Below, piece after piece: positions 44,765 to 54,395 of a stretch of 64,000 nucleotides of DNA (within the stretch, counting starts at the first letter, position 1; each line of letters begins with the position of its first letter). The translations under genes and the position numbers were made by a program. Source of the stretch: an uncultured Vicinamibacterales bacterium (lineage in GTDB: Bacteria > Acidobacteriota > Vicinamibacteria > Vicinamibacterales > UBA8438); assembly GCA_958295905.1 (NCBI GenBank), contig OY282382.1:1574001-1638000 (forward strand), written 5' to 3'. The notes under the pieces are model-generated. The model saw only the letters and a program-made list of their open reading frames with translations. It made no database searches and was not told where the DNA came from.

Positions 44765-44878
44765 AGGAGTCTGCGCCGCAAGGAAAATAAGCCCCCACAT
44801 ATAGTGGAGTTTAAGATCTACGACTACTATTTACGGGGGGGCTAATCGTGCCAAAATCGTTCTACGGCGCAGACTCCT
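44765..44878 (+). mobile_element. Family E miniature element, divergent interior
   Basis: The ends AGGAGTCTGCGCCGCA and ACGGCGCAGACTCCT match the other E copies and form a long inverted repeat. The interior differs: AGCCCCCACATATAGT pairs with ACTATTTACGGGGGGGCT to make one long hairpin. CTAG occurs on both sides (44763-44766 and 44877-44880). It abuts the right end of the insertion sequence. Confidence 0.78.
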
Positions 44879-45157
44879 AGCTCCCTAGCGGGTCGCGGGA
44901 CGCAGCGCCGGCCGAAGGCGGGGCTCTTGCCAAGTTCCTCATCGGCCGCCGCCCGCCGCTTGGCTGCGTTTCGCGGTCCGCCGGGCGCACGTCACCCGGC
45001 GGGCCGATCCTTTGGCTCGCCTTCACCTGCCGCCTCTGGTCACGCCCATGCGCGCCCCGAACGATCCGACCGGAATCAGGGACGCCGTTCCAGGCCGGGC
45101 CGTGTCGGGGCCGGCCTTCTCCGGCCCGTTCGCTGTCGTTGACGGGACGAAACCGTG

Positions 45158-47473
45158 ATGCACACTATCCGCTCGGTTGCGGTACTGGGCGCCGGCACGA
45201 TGGGTGCCCAGATCGCGGCCCAGGTCGCCAATGCGGGATGGCCGGTGCTGCTGCTCGATCTCGATGCGGACACCGCGGCCCGGGGACTGAAGCACGCCGC
45301 CGCTCTCAAGCCGGACCCCTTCTTCACCCGGGACGTCCGGCCGCGCATCCGGCTCGGGGGGTTCGACACCGACCTGCCGGCCATCGCCGGGTGCGACTGG
45401 ATCGTGGAAGCCGTCGTCGAGCGGCTCGACGCCAAGCGGGCGCTGCTCGAACGGGTCGAGGCCTGCCGCCGGACCGACGCCATCGTCAGCTCGAACACCT
45501 CCGGCATTCCGATAGCGGCCATCGCCGAGGGGCGCAGCCCCGCGTTCCGCCGGCGCTGGCTCGGGACCCATTTCTTCAATCCCCCCCGCTACCTGCGTCT
45601 CGTCGAGGTCATCCCCACCCCCGACACCGACGCCGCGGCCGTCGCCGAGGTCTCGTCGTTCGTCAACCGGCAGCTCGGGAGAGGGGTGGTCGTCGCGCGC
45701 GACGCGCCCGGCTTCATCGGCAACCGCATCGGCCTGCACGGGGTCGCGTCCGCGCTCGTCCAGCTCGCGGACGGGGGCTACACCATCGAAGAGATCGATG
45801 CGATGACCGGGCCCGCCATCGGGCGGCCGAAGAGCGCGACGTTCCGCACCATGGACATCGCCGGCGTCGACATCCTCGCCCACGTCGCCGGCGACCTCGT
45901 CGCCCGGCTCGACCCCGAGGAACGGCAGGCGTTCGAGCTGCCGCCGCTCGTCGGCGACCTCGTCCGGCGCGGCTGGCTCGGGGAGAAGGCGGGCCGGGGG
46001 TTCTACCGCAAGGAGCGCGGCGCCGGGGGCAGCACCATCCTGACCCTCGACCCGGCCACGATGGAGTACCGGCCGCGGCGACCGCCGAAGCTGGGCGCCC
46101 TCGAGACGGCCCGGGCCATCGAGGACCCCGCCGAGCGCATCCGCACCCTCTTTCTCGCCCGCGACCGCGTCGGCGGGTTCCTGCGGGCGACCCTCGGGCG
46201 CACGCTGCTGTACAGCGCGGAGGTTGCGGCGGAGGTCGCTCATTCGCCGGACGACGTCGACCGCGCCCTGCGGTGGGGGTTCGGCTGGGCGCTCGGCCCC
46301 TTCGAGCTGCTCGACGCCATCGGCGTCGACGTGGTGCTGGATGCCTGTGCTCCGGCCGGGGGGACCGACCTTTCTCCCGCCGCCCGCGGGTGGGCGGGGC
46401 TCGCCCCGCGGCCGGCGGCTCCGGATCGACCGCGGCGGGTCCGTACCGCGCCCCTGCCGCCGGCCGCGCCGGACCTTCAGATTCTGACCGTCGCGGGGCG
46501 GCGGGGCGGGATCGTCAAGCGGAACCCCGGGGCGAGTCTGGTCGACGTCGGCGACGGGGTGCTCGCGGTCGAGTTCCATTCGAAGCTCAACACCATCGGC
46601 GGCGACACCGTGCAGATGCTGGCGGCTGGAGTGACCGAGGCGTCCGAACGGTTCGCGGGGCTTGTGGTCGGCAACGACGCCGTCGATTTCTGCGCCGGCG
46701 CCAACCTCATGCTGGTGCTGCTGGAGGCGCAGGAAGGCAACTGGGACGAGATCGACCTGATGGTCCGCAGCTTCCAGAACGCGGTCATCGGGCTGCGGTA
46801 CTCGCCGGTGCCGGTGGTCGTCGCGCCGGCCGGCCTCGCCCTCGGCGGCGGCTGCGAGATCGTGCTCCACGGCGACCGCGTGCAGGCCGCGGCCGAGACC
46901 TACATGGGGCAGGCGGAGGTCGGGGTCGGACTGATCCCGGCCGGGTGCGGCACGAAGGAGCTCACGGTCCGCGCCATCGACGCTACGATGCCGGGGACCG
47001 ACCCGCTCCCCGGCCTGCGCCGGGCGTTCGAGACGATCGGGTTCGGCAAGGTGTCGACGAGCGCCGCCCACGCCCGCCAGCTTGGGCTGATGCGCGACGT
47101 CGACGGGGTCACGATGGACCGGGAGCGGCTGATGGACGACGCGAAGGCGGTGGCGCTCGGGCGGGTCCGCGCGGGCTACCGCGCCCCGGAGCCGCGCACC
47201 GCGATTCCCGTCGGGGGCGGGGAGGCCCGCGCCGCGCTGGAGCTGGGCATTCACCTGGCGTGGCGCGGCGGCGCGATCAGCGATCACGATGCCCGCATCG
47301 GCCGGGCGCTGGCGCGCATCATGACCGGAGGAGATCTGCCCCACGCCACCACGGTGACCGAGCAGCACCTGCTGGACCTCGAGCGCGAGGCGTTCCTCGG
47401 CCTGTGCGGCGAGCCGAAGACCCTGGATCGCATTCGCCATATGCTGAGGACCGGCAAACCGCTCAGAAACTGA
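45158..47473 (+). CDS. fadN: 3-hydroxyacyl-CoA dehydrogenase/enoyl-CoA hydratase
   Basis: 771 residues. A trifunctional-type beta-oxidation protein in the FadN order: the NAD-dependent dehydrogenase comes first (VAVLGAGTMGAQIAAQVAN; SSNTSGIPIAAIAEG; WLGTHFFNPPRYLRLVEVIP with the catalytic His; a second C-terminal dehydrogenase domain about 340-400), and the enoyl-CoA hydratase fold comes last (VDFCAGANLMLVLLEA; ALGGGCEIVLHGD; about 470-700). FadB/FadJ proteins have the reverse order. It hydrates enoyl-CoA and oxidises 3-hydroxyacyl-CoA. Start ATG 45158 or the adjoining GTG 45155. First gene of the fadN-fadA-fadE cluster, with 57 bp to fadA. Confidence 0.9.
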   Translation: MHTIRSVAVLGAGTMGAQIAAQVANAGWPVLLLDLDADTAARGLKHAAALKPDPFFTRDVRPRIRLGGFDTDLPAIAGCDWIVEAVVERLDAKRALLERVEACRRTDAIVSSNTSGIPIAAIAEGRSPAFRRRWLGTHFFNPPRYLRLVEVIPTPDTDAAAVAEVSSFVNRQLGRGVVVARDAPGFIGNRIGLHGVASALVQLADGGYTIEEIDAMTGPAIGRPKSATFRTMDIAGVDILAHVAGDLVARLDPEERQAFELPPLVGDLVRRGWLGEKAGRGFYRKERGAGGSTILTLDPATMEYRPRRPPKLGALETARAIEDPAERIRTLFLARDRVGGFLRATLGRTLLYSAEVAAEVAHSPDDVDRALRWGFGWALGPFELLDAIGVDVVLDACAPAGGTDLSPAARGWAGLAPRPAAPDRPRRVRTAPLPPAAPDLQILTVAGRRGGIVKRNPGASLVDVGDGVLAVEFHSKLNTIGGDTVQMLAAGVTEASERFAGLVVGNDAVDFCAGANLMLVLLEAQEGNWDEIDLMVRSFQNAVIGLRYSPVPVVVAPAGLALGGGCEIVLHGDRVQAAAETYMGQAEVGVGLIPAGCGTKELTVRAIDATMPGTDPLPGLRRAFETIGFGKVSTSAAHARQLGLMRDVDGVTMDRERLMDDAKAVALGRVRAGYRAPEPRTAIPVGGGEARAALELGIHLAWRGGAISDHDARIGRALARIMTGGDLPHATTVTEQHLLDLEREAFLGLCGEPKTLDRIRHMLRTGKPLRN

Positions 47474-47530
47474 GGGAGACCGGTTGTCGTCTCATCCCAT
47501 GAGGCGCGGGGGCGCGCGAAGGAGATGCCC

Positions 47531-48718
47531 GTGACTGATGCAGTGATCGTGTCGGCGGTTCGCACCCCGGTCGGAAAGGCGCCCCGGGGCGCTCTGCGCA
47601 CCACGCGGCCGGACGAGCTGGGGGCGACGGTCATCGCCGAGGCGCTGAAGCGGGCTCCCGGCATCGAGCCGGGCGAGGTCGAGGACGTCATTCTCGGCTG
47701 CGCCATGCCGGAGGGCGAGCAGGGCATGAACGTCGCCCGCATCGCGAGCCTCCGCGCCGGGGTCCCGATCGAAGCGTCGGCGATTACCGTCAACCGGTTC
47801 TGCTCGTCCGGACTGCAGGCGATCGCCTACGGGGCGGAGCGGATCATGGTGGGCGGGGCCGACACCGTCGTCGCCGGCGGCACCGAGTCGATGAGCCTCA
47901 TCCCGATGGGCGGGCACAAGGTCGCGCCGAACCCGACCCTGATGAAGGACTATCCGGACGTCTATCTCTCGACCGGGCTGGTCGCCGAGAATCACGCCCG
48001 CGAGGCCCGGGTCTCGCGCGACGAGCAGGATGCGTTCGCCCTGCGCAGCCACCGGCTCGCGGTGGCCGCGCTCGACGCCGGACGGTTCGAGGAAGAGACC
48101 GTGCCGATCGAGGTGCGCGTGGCCGAGCCGGCGAACGGGAACGGCGGGGCGCCCGCGGTGCGGACCACCGCGTTCACCGCCGACGAAGGGCCGCGCCGCG
48201 ATACGTCGCTGGAGGTCCTCGGCGGCCTGCGCCCGGCGTTCCACGTCAAGGGATCGGTGACCGCCGGCAACTCGTCGCAGATGAGCGACGGGGCCGCCGC
48301 CGTCGTGATCACCTCGCGCGAGCGGGCCGAGCGGGCCGGGCTCGAGCCGCTCGCCCGGTTCGTGGCCTACGCCACCGCCGGCGTCGAGCCGGAACGGTTC
48401 GGGGTCGGCCCGGTGCCCGCGATCCGGAAGGCGCTGGCGCGGGCCGGCCTCACCCTCGACGACATCGACCTCGTCGAGCTGAACGAGGCGTTCGCGGCCC
48501 AGGTGTTGGCGTGTCTGCGCGAGCTGCCGATCGACCCGGACAAGCTGAACGTCAACGGCGGGGCGATAGCCCTCGGTCATCCGCTGGGCTGCACCGGCGC
48601 CAAGCTGACGGCGTCGCTCCTCCACGAGCTGAAGCGGCGTCAGGGCCGCTACGGCCTCGTCACCATGTGCGTCGGCGGCGGCATGGGGGCCGCCGGCATC
48701 TTCGAACGCGTGGCGTAG
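47531..48718 (+). CDS. fadA: Acetyl-CoA C-acyltransferase (thiolase)
   Basis: 395 residues from GTG 47531, chosen over ATG 47525 because AAGGAG (47519-47524) would touch that ATG but stands 6-7 bases from the GTG. The thiolase triad is complete: nucleophilic Cys in [12 protein letters not shown] (about 91), His in [15 protein letters not shown] (about 351), Cys in [12 protein letters not shown] (about 381). It cleaves 3-ketoacyl-CoA to acetyl-CoA and shortened acyl-CoA. It sits between fadN and fadE on the same strand. Confidence 0.92.
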   Translation: MTDAVIVSAVRTPVGKAPRGALRTTRPDELGATVIAEALKRAPGIEPGEVEDVILGCAMPEGEQGMNVARIASLRAGVPIEASAITVNRFCSSGLQAIAYGAERIMVGGADTVVAGGTESMSLIPMGGHKVAPNPTLMKDYPDVYLSTGLVAENHAREARVSRDEQDAFALRSHRLAVAALDAGRFEEETVPIEVRVAEPANGNGGAPAVRTTAFTADEGPRRDTSLEVLGGLRPAFHVKGSVTAGNSSQMSDGAAAVVITSRERAERAGLEPLARFVAYATAGVEPERFGVGPVPAIRKALARAGLTLDDIDLVELNEAFAAQVLACLRELPIDPDKLNVNGGAIALGHPLGCTGAKLTASLLHELKRRQGRYGLVTMCVGGGMGAAGIFERVA

Positions 48719-48920
48719 GAGACCGGCGTCGGGGGGCGCGGCGCAGATTCGCGGGGGCGGGCCGGGCCGCCGGCCGCCGCCAAGGCGGTGGCGGAGCGGG
48801 CAGGCGGCGCTTGCCGGGCCGACCCGTCCGCCCCGGCGGCGGCGCGGGGTGCGGTCGCGTTGGGAGTTCGCCGGCGCGAAAACGCCTGCGGGCGGTCGCC
48901 GCACCGCCAGGAGGGTTCCG

Positions 48921-50705
48921 ATGACGACAATCGAGAGCACCGCTTCCCGCATCACCGGCGGCGCGTGGCTGCTGGAAGAGACCGTGCCCGGCTCGGTGTT
49001 CACCCCCGAGCGCCTGAGCGACGAGCACCGGCTGATCGACCAGACCGCGGCCGAGTTCGTCGACAACGAGATCGCGCCGAACCACGACCGGCTCGAGACC
49101 AAGGACTGGGATCTGGCCCGGCGCCTGGTCGAGCGCGCGGGCGCCCTCGGGCTGCTCGGGACCGACGTGCCCGAGGCCTACGGCGGCCTTGCCCTCGACA
49201 AGGCGTCGACCGTCGTCGTCGGCACCCGCATCGGCCACAGCGGGTCGTTCGGGTCGACGTTCGGGGCCCACACCGGCCTCGCCGTCCTGCCGCTGCACTG
49301 CTTCGGCACCCCCGCCCAGAAGGAGAAGTATCTGGGCCGGCTGGTCAGCGGCGAGTGGGTCGGCGCCTACTGCCTGAGCGAGTCGGGCTCGGGGTCGGAT
49401 GCGCTCGGGGCCAAGGCGCGGGCGGTCCGGCGGGCCGACGGCGGCTTCGCGCTGACCGGCGAGAAGATGTGGATCACCAACGGGGGGTTCGCGGACCTCT
49501 ACATCGTCTTCGCCAAGGTCGACGGCGAGCAGTTCACCGCGTTCCTGGTGGAGCGTTCCTGGCCCGGCGTGTCCAGCGGCAAGGAAGAGCACAAGATGGG
49601 CCTGCACGGCTCGTCCACCACCCCGGTGATCCTGCAGGACGTTCGAGTGCCCGCCGGCAACGTGCTGGGCGAGGTCGGCCAGGGGCACAAGGTGGCGTTC
49701 AACACGTTGAACTACGGGCGCTTCAAGCTTGCGGTGGCCGCCGCCGGCGGCGCTCATCTCGCCATCGGCGAAGCGACGCGGTACGCCGCCGAACGGCGCC
49801 AGTTCGGGGTCCCGATTGCGAGCTTCGGGGCCATCCGGCACAAGCTGGGGGAGATGGCGTCGCGGGCCTTCGCCGTCGACAGCATGATCTACCGCACCAC
49901 CGGGGTCCTCGACGCGGCCCTGGAGGGGCATGACCCGGCCGACGCCGGCCCGCTGCGCGACACGCTGGAAGAGCTGGCGGTGGAGTCTTCGATCGTGAAG
50001 GTCGCGGGCAGCGAGATGCTGCACTACGTCCTCGACGAGAACGTGCAGATCCACGGCGGGAACGGCTTCGTCAAGGACTATCCGGCCGAGCGCCACTACC
50101 GCGACTCGCGGGTGAACCGTATCTTCGAGGGGACCAACGAGATCAACCGCCTGCTGATTCCCGGCACCCTGATCCGCCGCGCCGTCAAGGGGGGCGGTCT
50201 GCCCCTGGTCGCCGCCGCCAAGGGCCTTCAGGACGAGCTGATGAGCCCGCCGACGCTGTCGGCGCCCTCCGACGCGCCCCTCGGCGGGCAGGCCGCGGCG
50301 GTGTCGGCGTTCAAGAAGACCGCGGTGATGGTGCTCGGCCTCGCCATGCAGCGCTACGGGAAGAAGCTGACCGACGAGCAGGAAGTGCTGTCGTCGGCCG
50401 CAGACATCCTCATCGACACCTTCACGGCCGAGAGCGCGGTCCTCCGGGCGCTGCAGGCGGGCGGCGACGCGCCCCGCACCGCCGCCCTGCAGGCCGACGC
50501 CGCCTGCGTGCAGGTCGACGGCGCGGCCGGACGCATCGACGCCGCCGCCCGCACCGCGCTGGCCGCGATGGCCGAGGGCGACACGCTGCGCATGCAGCTC
50601 GCGGGCCTGCGGCGGCTGCTCAGGATCACGCCGGTCAACACCGTCGCGATGCGGCGCCGGCTTGCGGACGCCCTCGTGGAAAGGGCAGGATATATATTTG
50701 CATGA
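48921..50705 (+). CDS. fadE: Acyl-CoA dehydrogenase
   Basis: 594 residues from ATG 48921 with AGGAGGG upstream. The FAD-dependent first step of beta-oxidation. Acyl-CoA dehydrogenase core (about 20-410): YCLSESGSGSDALGAKA, ITNGGFADLYIVFAKV, NYGRFKLAVAAAGGAHLAIG, QIHGGNGFVKDYPAERHYRDS and the RIFEGTNEINRLLIPG block with its catalytic Glu. A C-terminal domain of about 175 residues follows, as in FadE of Bacillus (594 residues there as well) and very-long-chain enzymes. Its position after fadA completes a fadN-A-E operon. Confidence 0.92.
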   Translation: MTTIESTASRITGGAWLLEETVPGSVFTPERLSDEHRLIDQTAAEFVDNEIAPNHDRLETKDWDLARRLVERAGALGLLGTDVPEAYGGLALDKASTVVVGTRIGHSGSFGSTFGAHTGLAVLPLHCFGTPAQKEKYLGRLVSGEWVGAYCLSESGSGSDALGAKARAVRRADGGFALTGEKMWITNGGFADLYIVFAKVDGEQFTAFLVERSWPGVSSGKEEHKMGLHGSSTTPVILQDVRVPAGNVLGEVGQGHKVAFNTLNYGRFKLAVAAAGGAHLAIGEATRYAAERRQFGVPIASFGAIRHKLGEMASRAFAVDSMIYRTTGVLDAALEGHDPADAGPLRDTLEELAVESSIVKVAGSEMLHYVLDENVQIHGGNGFVKDYPAERHYRDSRVNRIFEGTNEINRLLIPGTLIRRAVKGGGLPLVAAAKGLQDELMSPPTLSAPSDAPLGGQAAAVSAFKKTAVMVLGLAMQRYGKKLTDEQEVLSSAADILIDTFTAESAVLRALQAGGDAPRTAALQADAACVQVDGAAGRIDAAARTALAAMAEGDTLRMQLAGLRRLLRITPVNTVAMRRRLADALVERAGYIFA

Positions 50706-50715
50706 CGGTGCTGGC

Positions 50716-51393
50716 ATGATGGCAAGAGACACTCTGCGCGCCGCGCTCGCCTGGGTTTCGCTCGCGGTCCTGGCGGCGTGCTCCGCGCCGCCGCCCGACG
50801 AATCCCTCTGGCTTGGCCGGCTCGAGGAGGATCGCGGGATCAAGGACCGGTTCTTTCGAGAGGCGCCGGACTCGCCGATCCTCATCGAGCGGCGCGGGGC
50901 GCTGCTGCCGCTCCACTACTACGATCCGGATCCGGTCTACCGGGTTCCCGCCGCCTTGGAGGTGGCGCCCGAGCAACCGATCTACGAGATCCCGACGTCG
51001 ACGGGGGTCATCCGCCCGATGCAGCGGGTCGGGGTGCTCGAGTTCGCACTCAATGGCGAGCCGATGCGCCTGTCCGCGCTGGCCGAGGCCCCGGTCCGGT
51101 CGATCGAGGCGCTGTTCATTATGTTCAAGGACCCGACCAACGAGACGGAGACCTACGCCGGCGGCCGTTACCTGGACCTGCCCCGCACCGCCAGCGGGCT
51201 GTACGACCTCGACTTCAACCGCGCCTACAACCCGTACTGCTACTACAACGAGGACTACGACTGCCCTTATCCGCCGCGCGAGAACTGGCTGACGGCGCCG
51301 GTGTTGGCCGGCGAACGCCTCGCGCCGGGCTACACCGGTTTCGGCATCGGCGTGATTCCGCCGCCGCCCGAGGACGAGGTCTCCACCCCTTGA
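50716..51393 (+). CDS. DUF1684 lipoprotein
   Basis: 225 residues from ATG 50716. Lipoprotein signal (LAWVSLAVLAACSAPPP, lipobox LAAC). The DUF1684 signature is near the C-terminus: GGRYLDLPRTASGLYDLDF then NRAYNPYCYYNEDY and CPYPPRENWL. Only 10 bp behind fadE, so it is probably in the same transcript. The role of DUF1684 is unknown. Two Cys (PYCYY and DCPYP) may be paired. Confidence 0.83.
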   Translation: MMARDTLRAALAWVSLAVLAACSAPPPDESLWLGRLEEDRGIKDRFFREAPDSPILIERRGALLPLHYYDPDPVYRVPAALEVAPEQPIYEIPTSTGVIRPMQRVGVLEFALNGEPMRLSALAEAPVRSIEALFIMFKDPTNETETYAGGRYLDLPRTASGLYDLDFNRAYNPYCYYNEDYDCPYPPRENWLTAPVLAGERLAPGYTGFGIGVIPPPPEDEVSTP

Positions 51394-52109
51394 CGGCCCG
51401 CGGCGAAGGCTCCGCGACGCTGGCCGGCGTCATCTTCGACTTCGACGGGGTGCTCGCGGACAGCGAGCCGCTGCACCTGCGCGCCTACCAGGAGGTGCTC
51501 GCGCAGCGCGGCATGACCTTGGCGGCGTCCGACTACTACGACCGCTACCTCGGATTCGACGACGACGGTGTCTTCCGCACCGTGTCGCGTGATCAGGGGC
51601 GGGAGCTGGACGAGGAGACGCTGGCCGCCTTGATCCGGGTCAAGGGCGAGCGGTTCGATGCGCTGGCCGGACAGGGTGAGGGGCTGTTTCCGGGCGCCGC
51701 CGCCTGCATCCGGCGGGTCGCGGTCGAGGCGCCGATCGCCATCGCGTCCGGCGCCCTCGCCCCGGAGATCGACACGGTGCTCGCCGCCGCCGATCTGCGC
51801 CGCCACTTTCGGGCCATCGTCGCGTCCGGCGATACGCCGCGTTCGAAACCGGCCCCGGACCCGTATCTGCGGGCGCGGGAGCTGTTGCGCCCGCACGTCG
51901 ACGCGGCCGGTCTGGATCCCGGCGGCGGCTTCGTCGCCGTCGAGGACTCGATGTGGGGCATCGAGTCGGCGCTCGCCGCCGGACTGCGGTGCGTGGGGGT
52001 CGCGCAGACCTACGCGGCCAGCCGCCTCGGGACCGCCCACCTTGTCGTCCCGACCATCGCGGACGTCACTCCCGCGACGCTGCGCGCGGCCTGCCGCGGG
52101 CGCATCTGA
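51390..52109 (+). CDS. HAD family phosphatase (beta-phosphoglucomutase-like)
   Basis: 239 residues from TTG 51390, whose last two bases start the stop of the DUF1684 gene (TTGA); no ATG or GTG lies between there and the first motif. HAD motifs: I GVIFDFDGVLADSEPLH, II IAIASGALAP, III TPRSKPAPDPYLRA, IV FVAVEDSMWGIESA. The cap is the small helical (C1) type as in beta-phosphoglucomutase and phosphoglycolate phosphatase. The substrate is unknown. Translational coupling with the preceding gene is likely. Confidence 0.87.
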   Translation: MTARGEGSATLAGVIFDFDGVLADSEPLHLRAYQEVLAQRGMTLAASDYYDRYLGFDDDGVFRTVSRDQGRELDEETLAALIRVKGERFDALAGQGEGLFPGAAACIRRVAVEAPIAIASGALAPEIDTVLAAADLRRHFRAIVASGDTPRSKPAPDPYLRARELLRPHVDAAGLDPGGGFVAVEDSMWGIESALAAGLRCVGVAQTYAASRLGTAHLVVPTIADVTPATLRAACRGRI

Positions 52110-52277
52110 TCGCCCGGCGGGCTCCGGTCGGTTCTTGAACCGGACCCACCGCAGGGGGGAGAATGGCTGGCAGGGTCGCCGGCCGGGATGCGGTCGAGGC
52201 TCCGCACCGGCCCCCGGGCCGGATCCCGCTGGGCCCGCTCGCCTGCGGGGATACGAGCCCCGCGAACAGACGCCGCC

Positions 52278-53156
52278 ATGAACGTACTACCAACCGACGT
52301 GGTGCAGCGGTTTACCGACGCCGCGGCGAGTCCCGACCCGGACTTGGCCGCGCCGGCCCTGCTCATCGCGCGCCTCGGCTATCCCCGTCTGGACCCCGCC
52401 CCCTACCTGGCGCGCCTGGAGGCGATGGGCGACGTCGCGGCGCACCGCTTGGCCGCAACCGAGCGGACCGGCCGCCGGCCGATCGACGCCCTCAACAAGT
52501 TCCTCTTCGATGATCAGGGCTTCTCGGGAAACACCGGCGACTACAACGACCCGAGAAACAGCTTTCTGAACCAGGTCCTCGACCGCCGCACCGGCATTCC
52601 GATCACCCTGGCGGTGGTCTACATCGAAGTGGCGCGCCGCGCCGGCATCCGGGTGGACGGCGTGAACTTTCCCGGCCACTTTCTCCTCCGGTTCCCGTGC
52701 GGACCCGAGGAGGACCACCGCAGCGCGGTCTTCGTCGACCCGTTCCACGGTGGTTCCATCCTGTCGGAAGCGGACTGCCGTTCACTGCTGCGGCGGCATG
52801 CCGGCGACAGCGTCGACTTCGGTCCAGGACTCCTCGCACCGGCCACCAAGCAGCAGATTCTCGTGCGGATGCTCGGGAACCTGAAGCGCCTGTACGTGCG
52901 CATGCGCTCCTTCCCCCAGGGCCTGGCGATCACCGACCTCCTGCTGGCGATCAACCCCTCCGCCCTCCACGAGCTGCGCGACCGCGGGCTGCTGTCGTAT
53001 CACGTCAACGACTACGCCGCCGCCGTGCGCGATCTGGAAGCGTACCTGCGGTACTCGTCGCACGGCAAGGACGAGAGCGACGAGAACCGTGAGGAACGCA
53101 ACGAAATCTGGGGTCACGTGAAGGCGTTGCGCCGGCGGATGGCGAACCTGAACTAG
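52278..53156 (+). CDS. SirB1-like transglutaminase-core protein with TPR tail
   Basis: 292 residues from ATG 52278. A transglutaminase-like 2 (SirB1/DUF1347) domain: FLFDDQGFSGNTGDYNDPRN, NSFLNQVLDRRTGIPITLAV and VYIEVARRAGIRVDGVNFPG, then GHFLLRF and FVDPFHGG. The catalytic Cys of true transglutaminases is replaced by Ser (SFLNQ), as in SirB1. The C-terminal 100 residues form TPR-like helices (AITDLLLAINPSALHELRDRG, VRDLEAYLRYSS). Cytoplasmic; the function is not established. The TAG stop is part of CTAG, and a long family E element starts right after it. Confidence 0.82.
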   Translation: MNVLPTDVVQRFTDAAASPDPDLAAPALLIARLGYPRLDPAPYLARLEAMGDVAAHRLAATERTGRRPIDALNKFLFDDQGFSGNTGDYNDPRNSFLNQVLDRRTGIPITLAVVYIEVARRAGIRVDGVNFPGHFLLRFPCGPEEDHRSAVFVDPFHGGSILSEADCRSLLRRHAGDSVDFGPGLLAPATKQQILVRMLGNLKRLYVRMRSFPQGLAITDLLLAINPSALHELRDRGLLSYHVNDYAAAVRDLEAYLRYSSHGKDESDENREERNEIWGHVKALRRRMANLN

Positions 53157-53398
53157 TGGTTCGTCACGTCATAATTTTTAGATGGACGGACTTGAGCCGA
53201 ACGATGTATTTCCTCTGCGCATGGGAACTCTTTCGGTCCGAAGCGAATTTCTCGGAGACCCCATTTTTAATCATGGCAATGCGCTGGGAGTCTGCGCCGC
53301 AGGAAATTAGGACCACCATATGTTGCGCAAGCGCCGGCGATTGACCGCTACATATTGTGTCAAATCGGACCCAAAACCGATCTGGGGCGCAGACGCCT
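53157..53398 (+). mobile_element. Family E element, long form, copy 3
   Basis: Starts TGGTTCGTCACGTCATAA directly after the stop codon at 53154-53156. The first part has GGACGGACTTGAGCCGAACG and the second is a core at 53286-53398 with ends GGGAGTCTGCGCCGCAGG and GGGCGCAGACGCCT. Same two-part structure as 32068-32302. AT-rich, non-coding. Confidence 0.75.
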
Positions 53399-53400
53399 AA

Positions 53401-53515
53401 CCTAGCGCGACCTTGCGGTCGCGTTGGAAGTTCGCTGGCGCGAAACTTGGTTGGGCGGCAAGCGGAGCCGCCGCCGGCGATTTCCGGGCTGGAGGCGACG
53501 ATTTCCGGGCTCGGG
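53401..53515. repeat. Repeat debris of families C and relatives
   Basis: GCGGTCGCGTTGGAAGTT, then TTGGTTGGGCGGCAAGCGGA, then two copies of GGCGA(CGA)TTTCCGGGCT (about 53477-53492 and 53498-53515). The second looks like a slipped duplication of the C right end. Confidence 0.6.
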
Positions 53516-53518
53516 CCG

Positions 53519-54355
53519 TTACGGTATCTCTATGGGCAGATCCTCTCGATCGCCCCACTCCTTCCATGACCCGAGGTAGTTCCGCACCCGCGGATAGCCC
53601 AGGAGCCGCAGAGCGAGGTAGCCGTGCGCGGCCCGGTAGCCGCCCTGGCAGTAGCTGATCACTTCCTTGTCGGGCGTCACCCCGGCCCCTTCGTACAGCG
53701 CCCGCAGCTCGGCCGCCGGCTTGAACGCGCCGTCGTCGCCCAGGTTGCGGGTCCATTCGACGTGGACCGCCCCCGGCACCGCGCCGCCCCGCTTGGCGCG
53801 GACCGTCGCGCCGCAGTACTCGCCGTCGGTGCGCGTGTCCAGGACCGCCAGGTCGGGCGTCCCCAGCCGGTCGCGCAGGTGCCTCCAGGTCGACAGCCGG
53901 TCGTCCGACCGCCCGACCATCCAGCCGCTGGCCTTCGGGGCCGCCGCCTCGCGGGTCACCGCGCGCCCCCCGCGCTCCCACGCGCCGAACCCGCCGTCGA
54001 GCTGCCTCGGGTCGGGATGGCCGAAGTATTCGAGGAACCAGAACGCGCGGGCCGCGCGCATGCCCGACCTCTCGTCGTAGACGACCACCGTGCGTTCGGG
54101 ATCGACGCCCCGCGACGAGAGCAGGTGGCCGATCATCCAGAGGAACGCGGCGAGCGGCGCGGGGTCGGTATCGGTCAGGCTGATCCCGAAGAGATCGAGG
54201 TGCACCGCGCCGGGAATGTGCCCCACCGCGAACGCCTCGGCCTGCCGCAGGTCGAGCACCACCGGCGCGTCGGTCTCCCGGGCCAGCCGCTCGTCCAGCT
54301 CGGCCGGGGCAATCAGCAGTTGCGGATTGGCGTAGCCCTTCGGGTTGTCGTTCAT
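53519..54355 (-). CDS. Thiosulfate/3-mercaptopyruvate sulfurtransferase
   Basis: 278 residues of two rhodanese domains. The N-terminal inactive one has VVLDLRQAEAFAVGHIPGAVH. The C-terminal active one has VLDTRTDGEYCGATV, GAVPGAVHVEW and the active-site Cys loop VISYCQGGYRAAHGYLAL. The CQGGYRA loop does not decide between thiosulfate and mercaptopyruvate as donor. Cytoplasmic. MBL gene 40 bp upstream on the same strand, and the two may be one transcript. Confidence 0.9.
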   Translation of the reverse strand: MNDNPKGYANPQLLIAPAELDERLARETDAPVVLDLRQAEAFAVGHIPGAVHLDLFGISLTDTDPAPLAAFLWMIGHLLSSRGVDPERTVVVYDERSGMRAARAFWFLEYFGHPDPRQLDGGFGAWERGGRAVTREAAAPKASGWMVGRSDDRLSTWRHLRDRLGTPDLAVLDTRTDGEYCGATVRAKRGGAVPGAVHVEWTRNLGDDGAFKPAAELRALYEGAGVTPDKEVISYCQGGYRAAHGYLALRLLGYPRVRNYLGSWKEWGDREDLPIEIP

Positions 54356-54395
54356 GCGCCGTCCTCCGGTTGTCCGTGCGGGATGACGGCGGACA

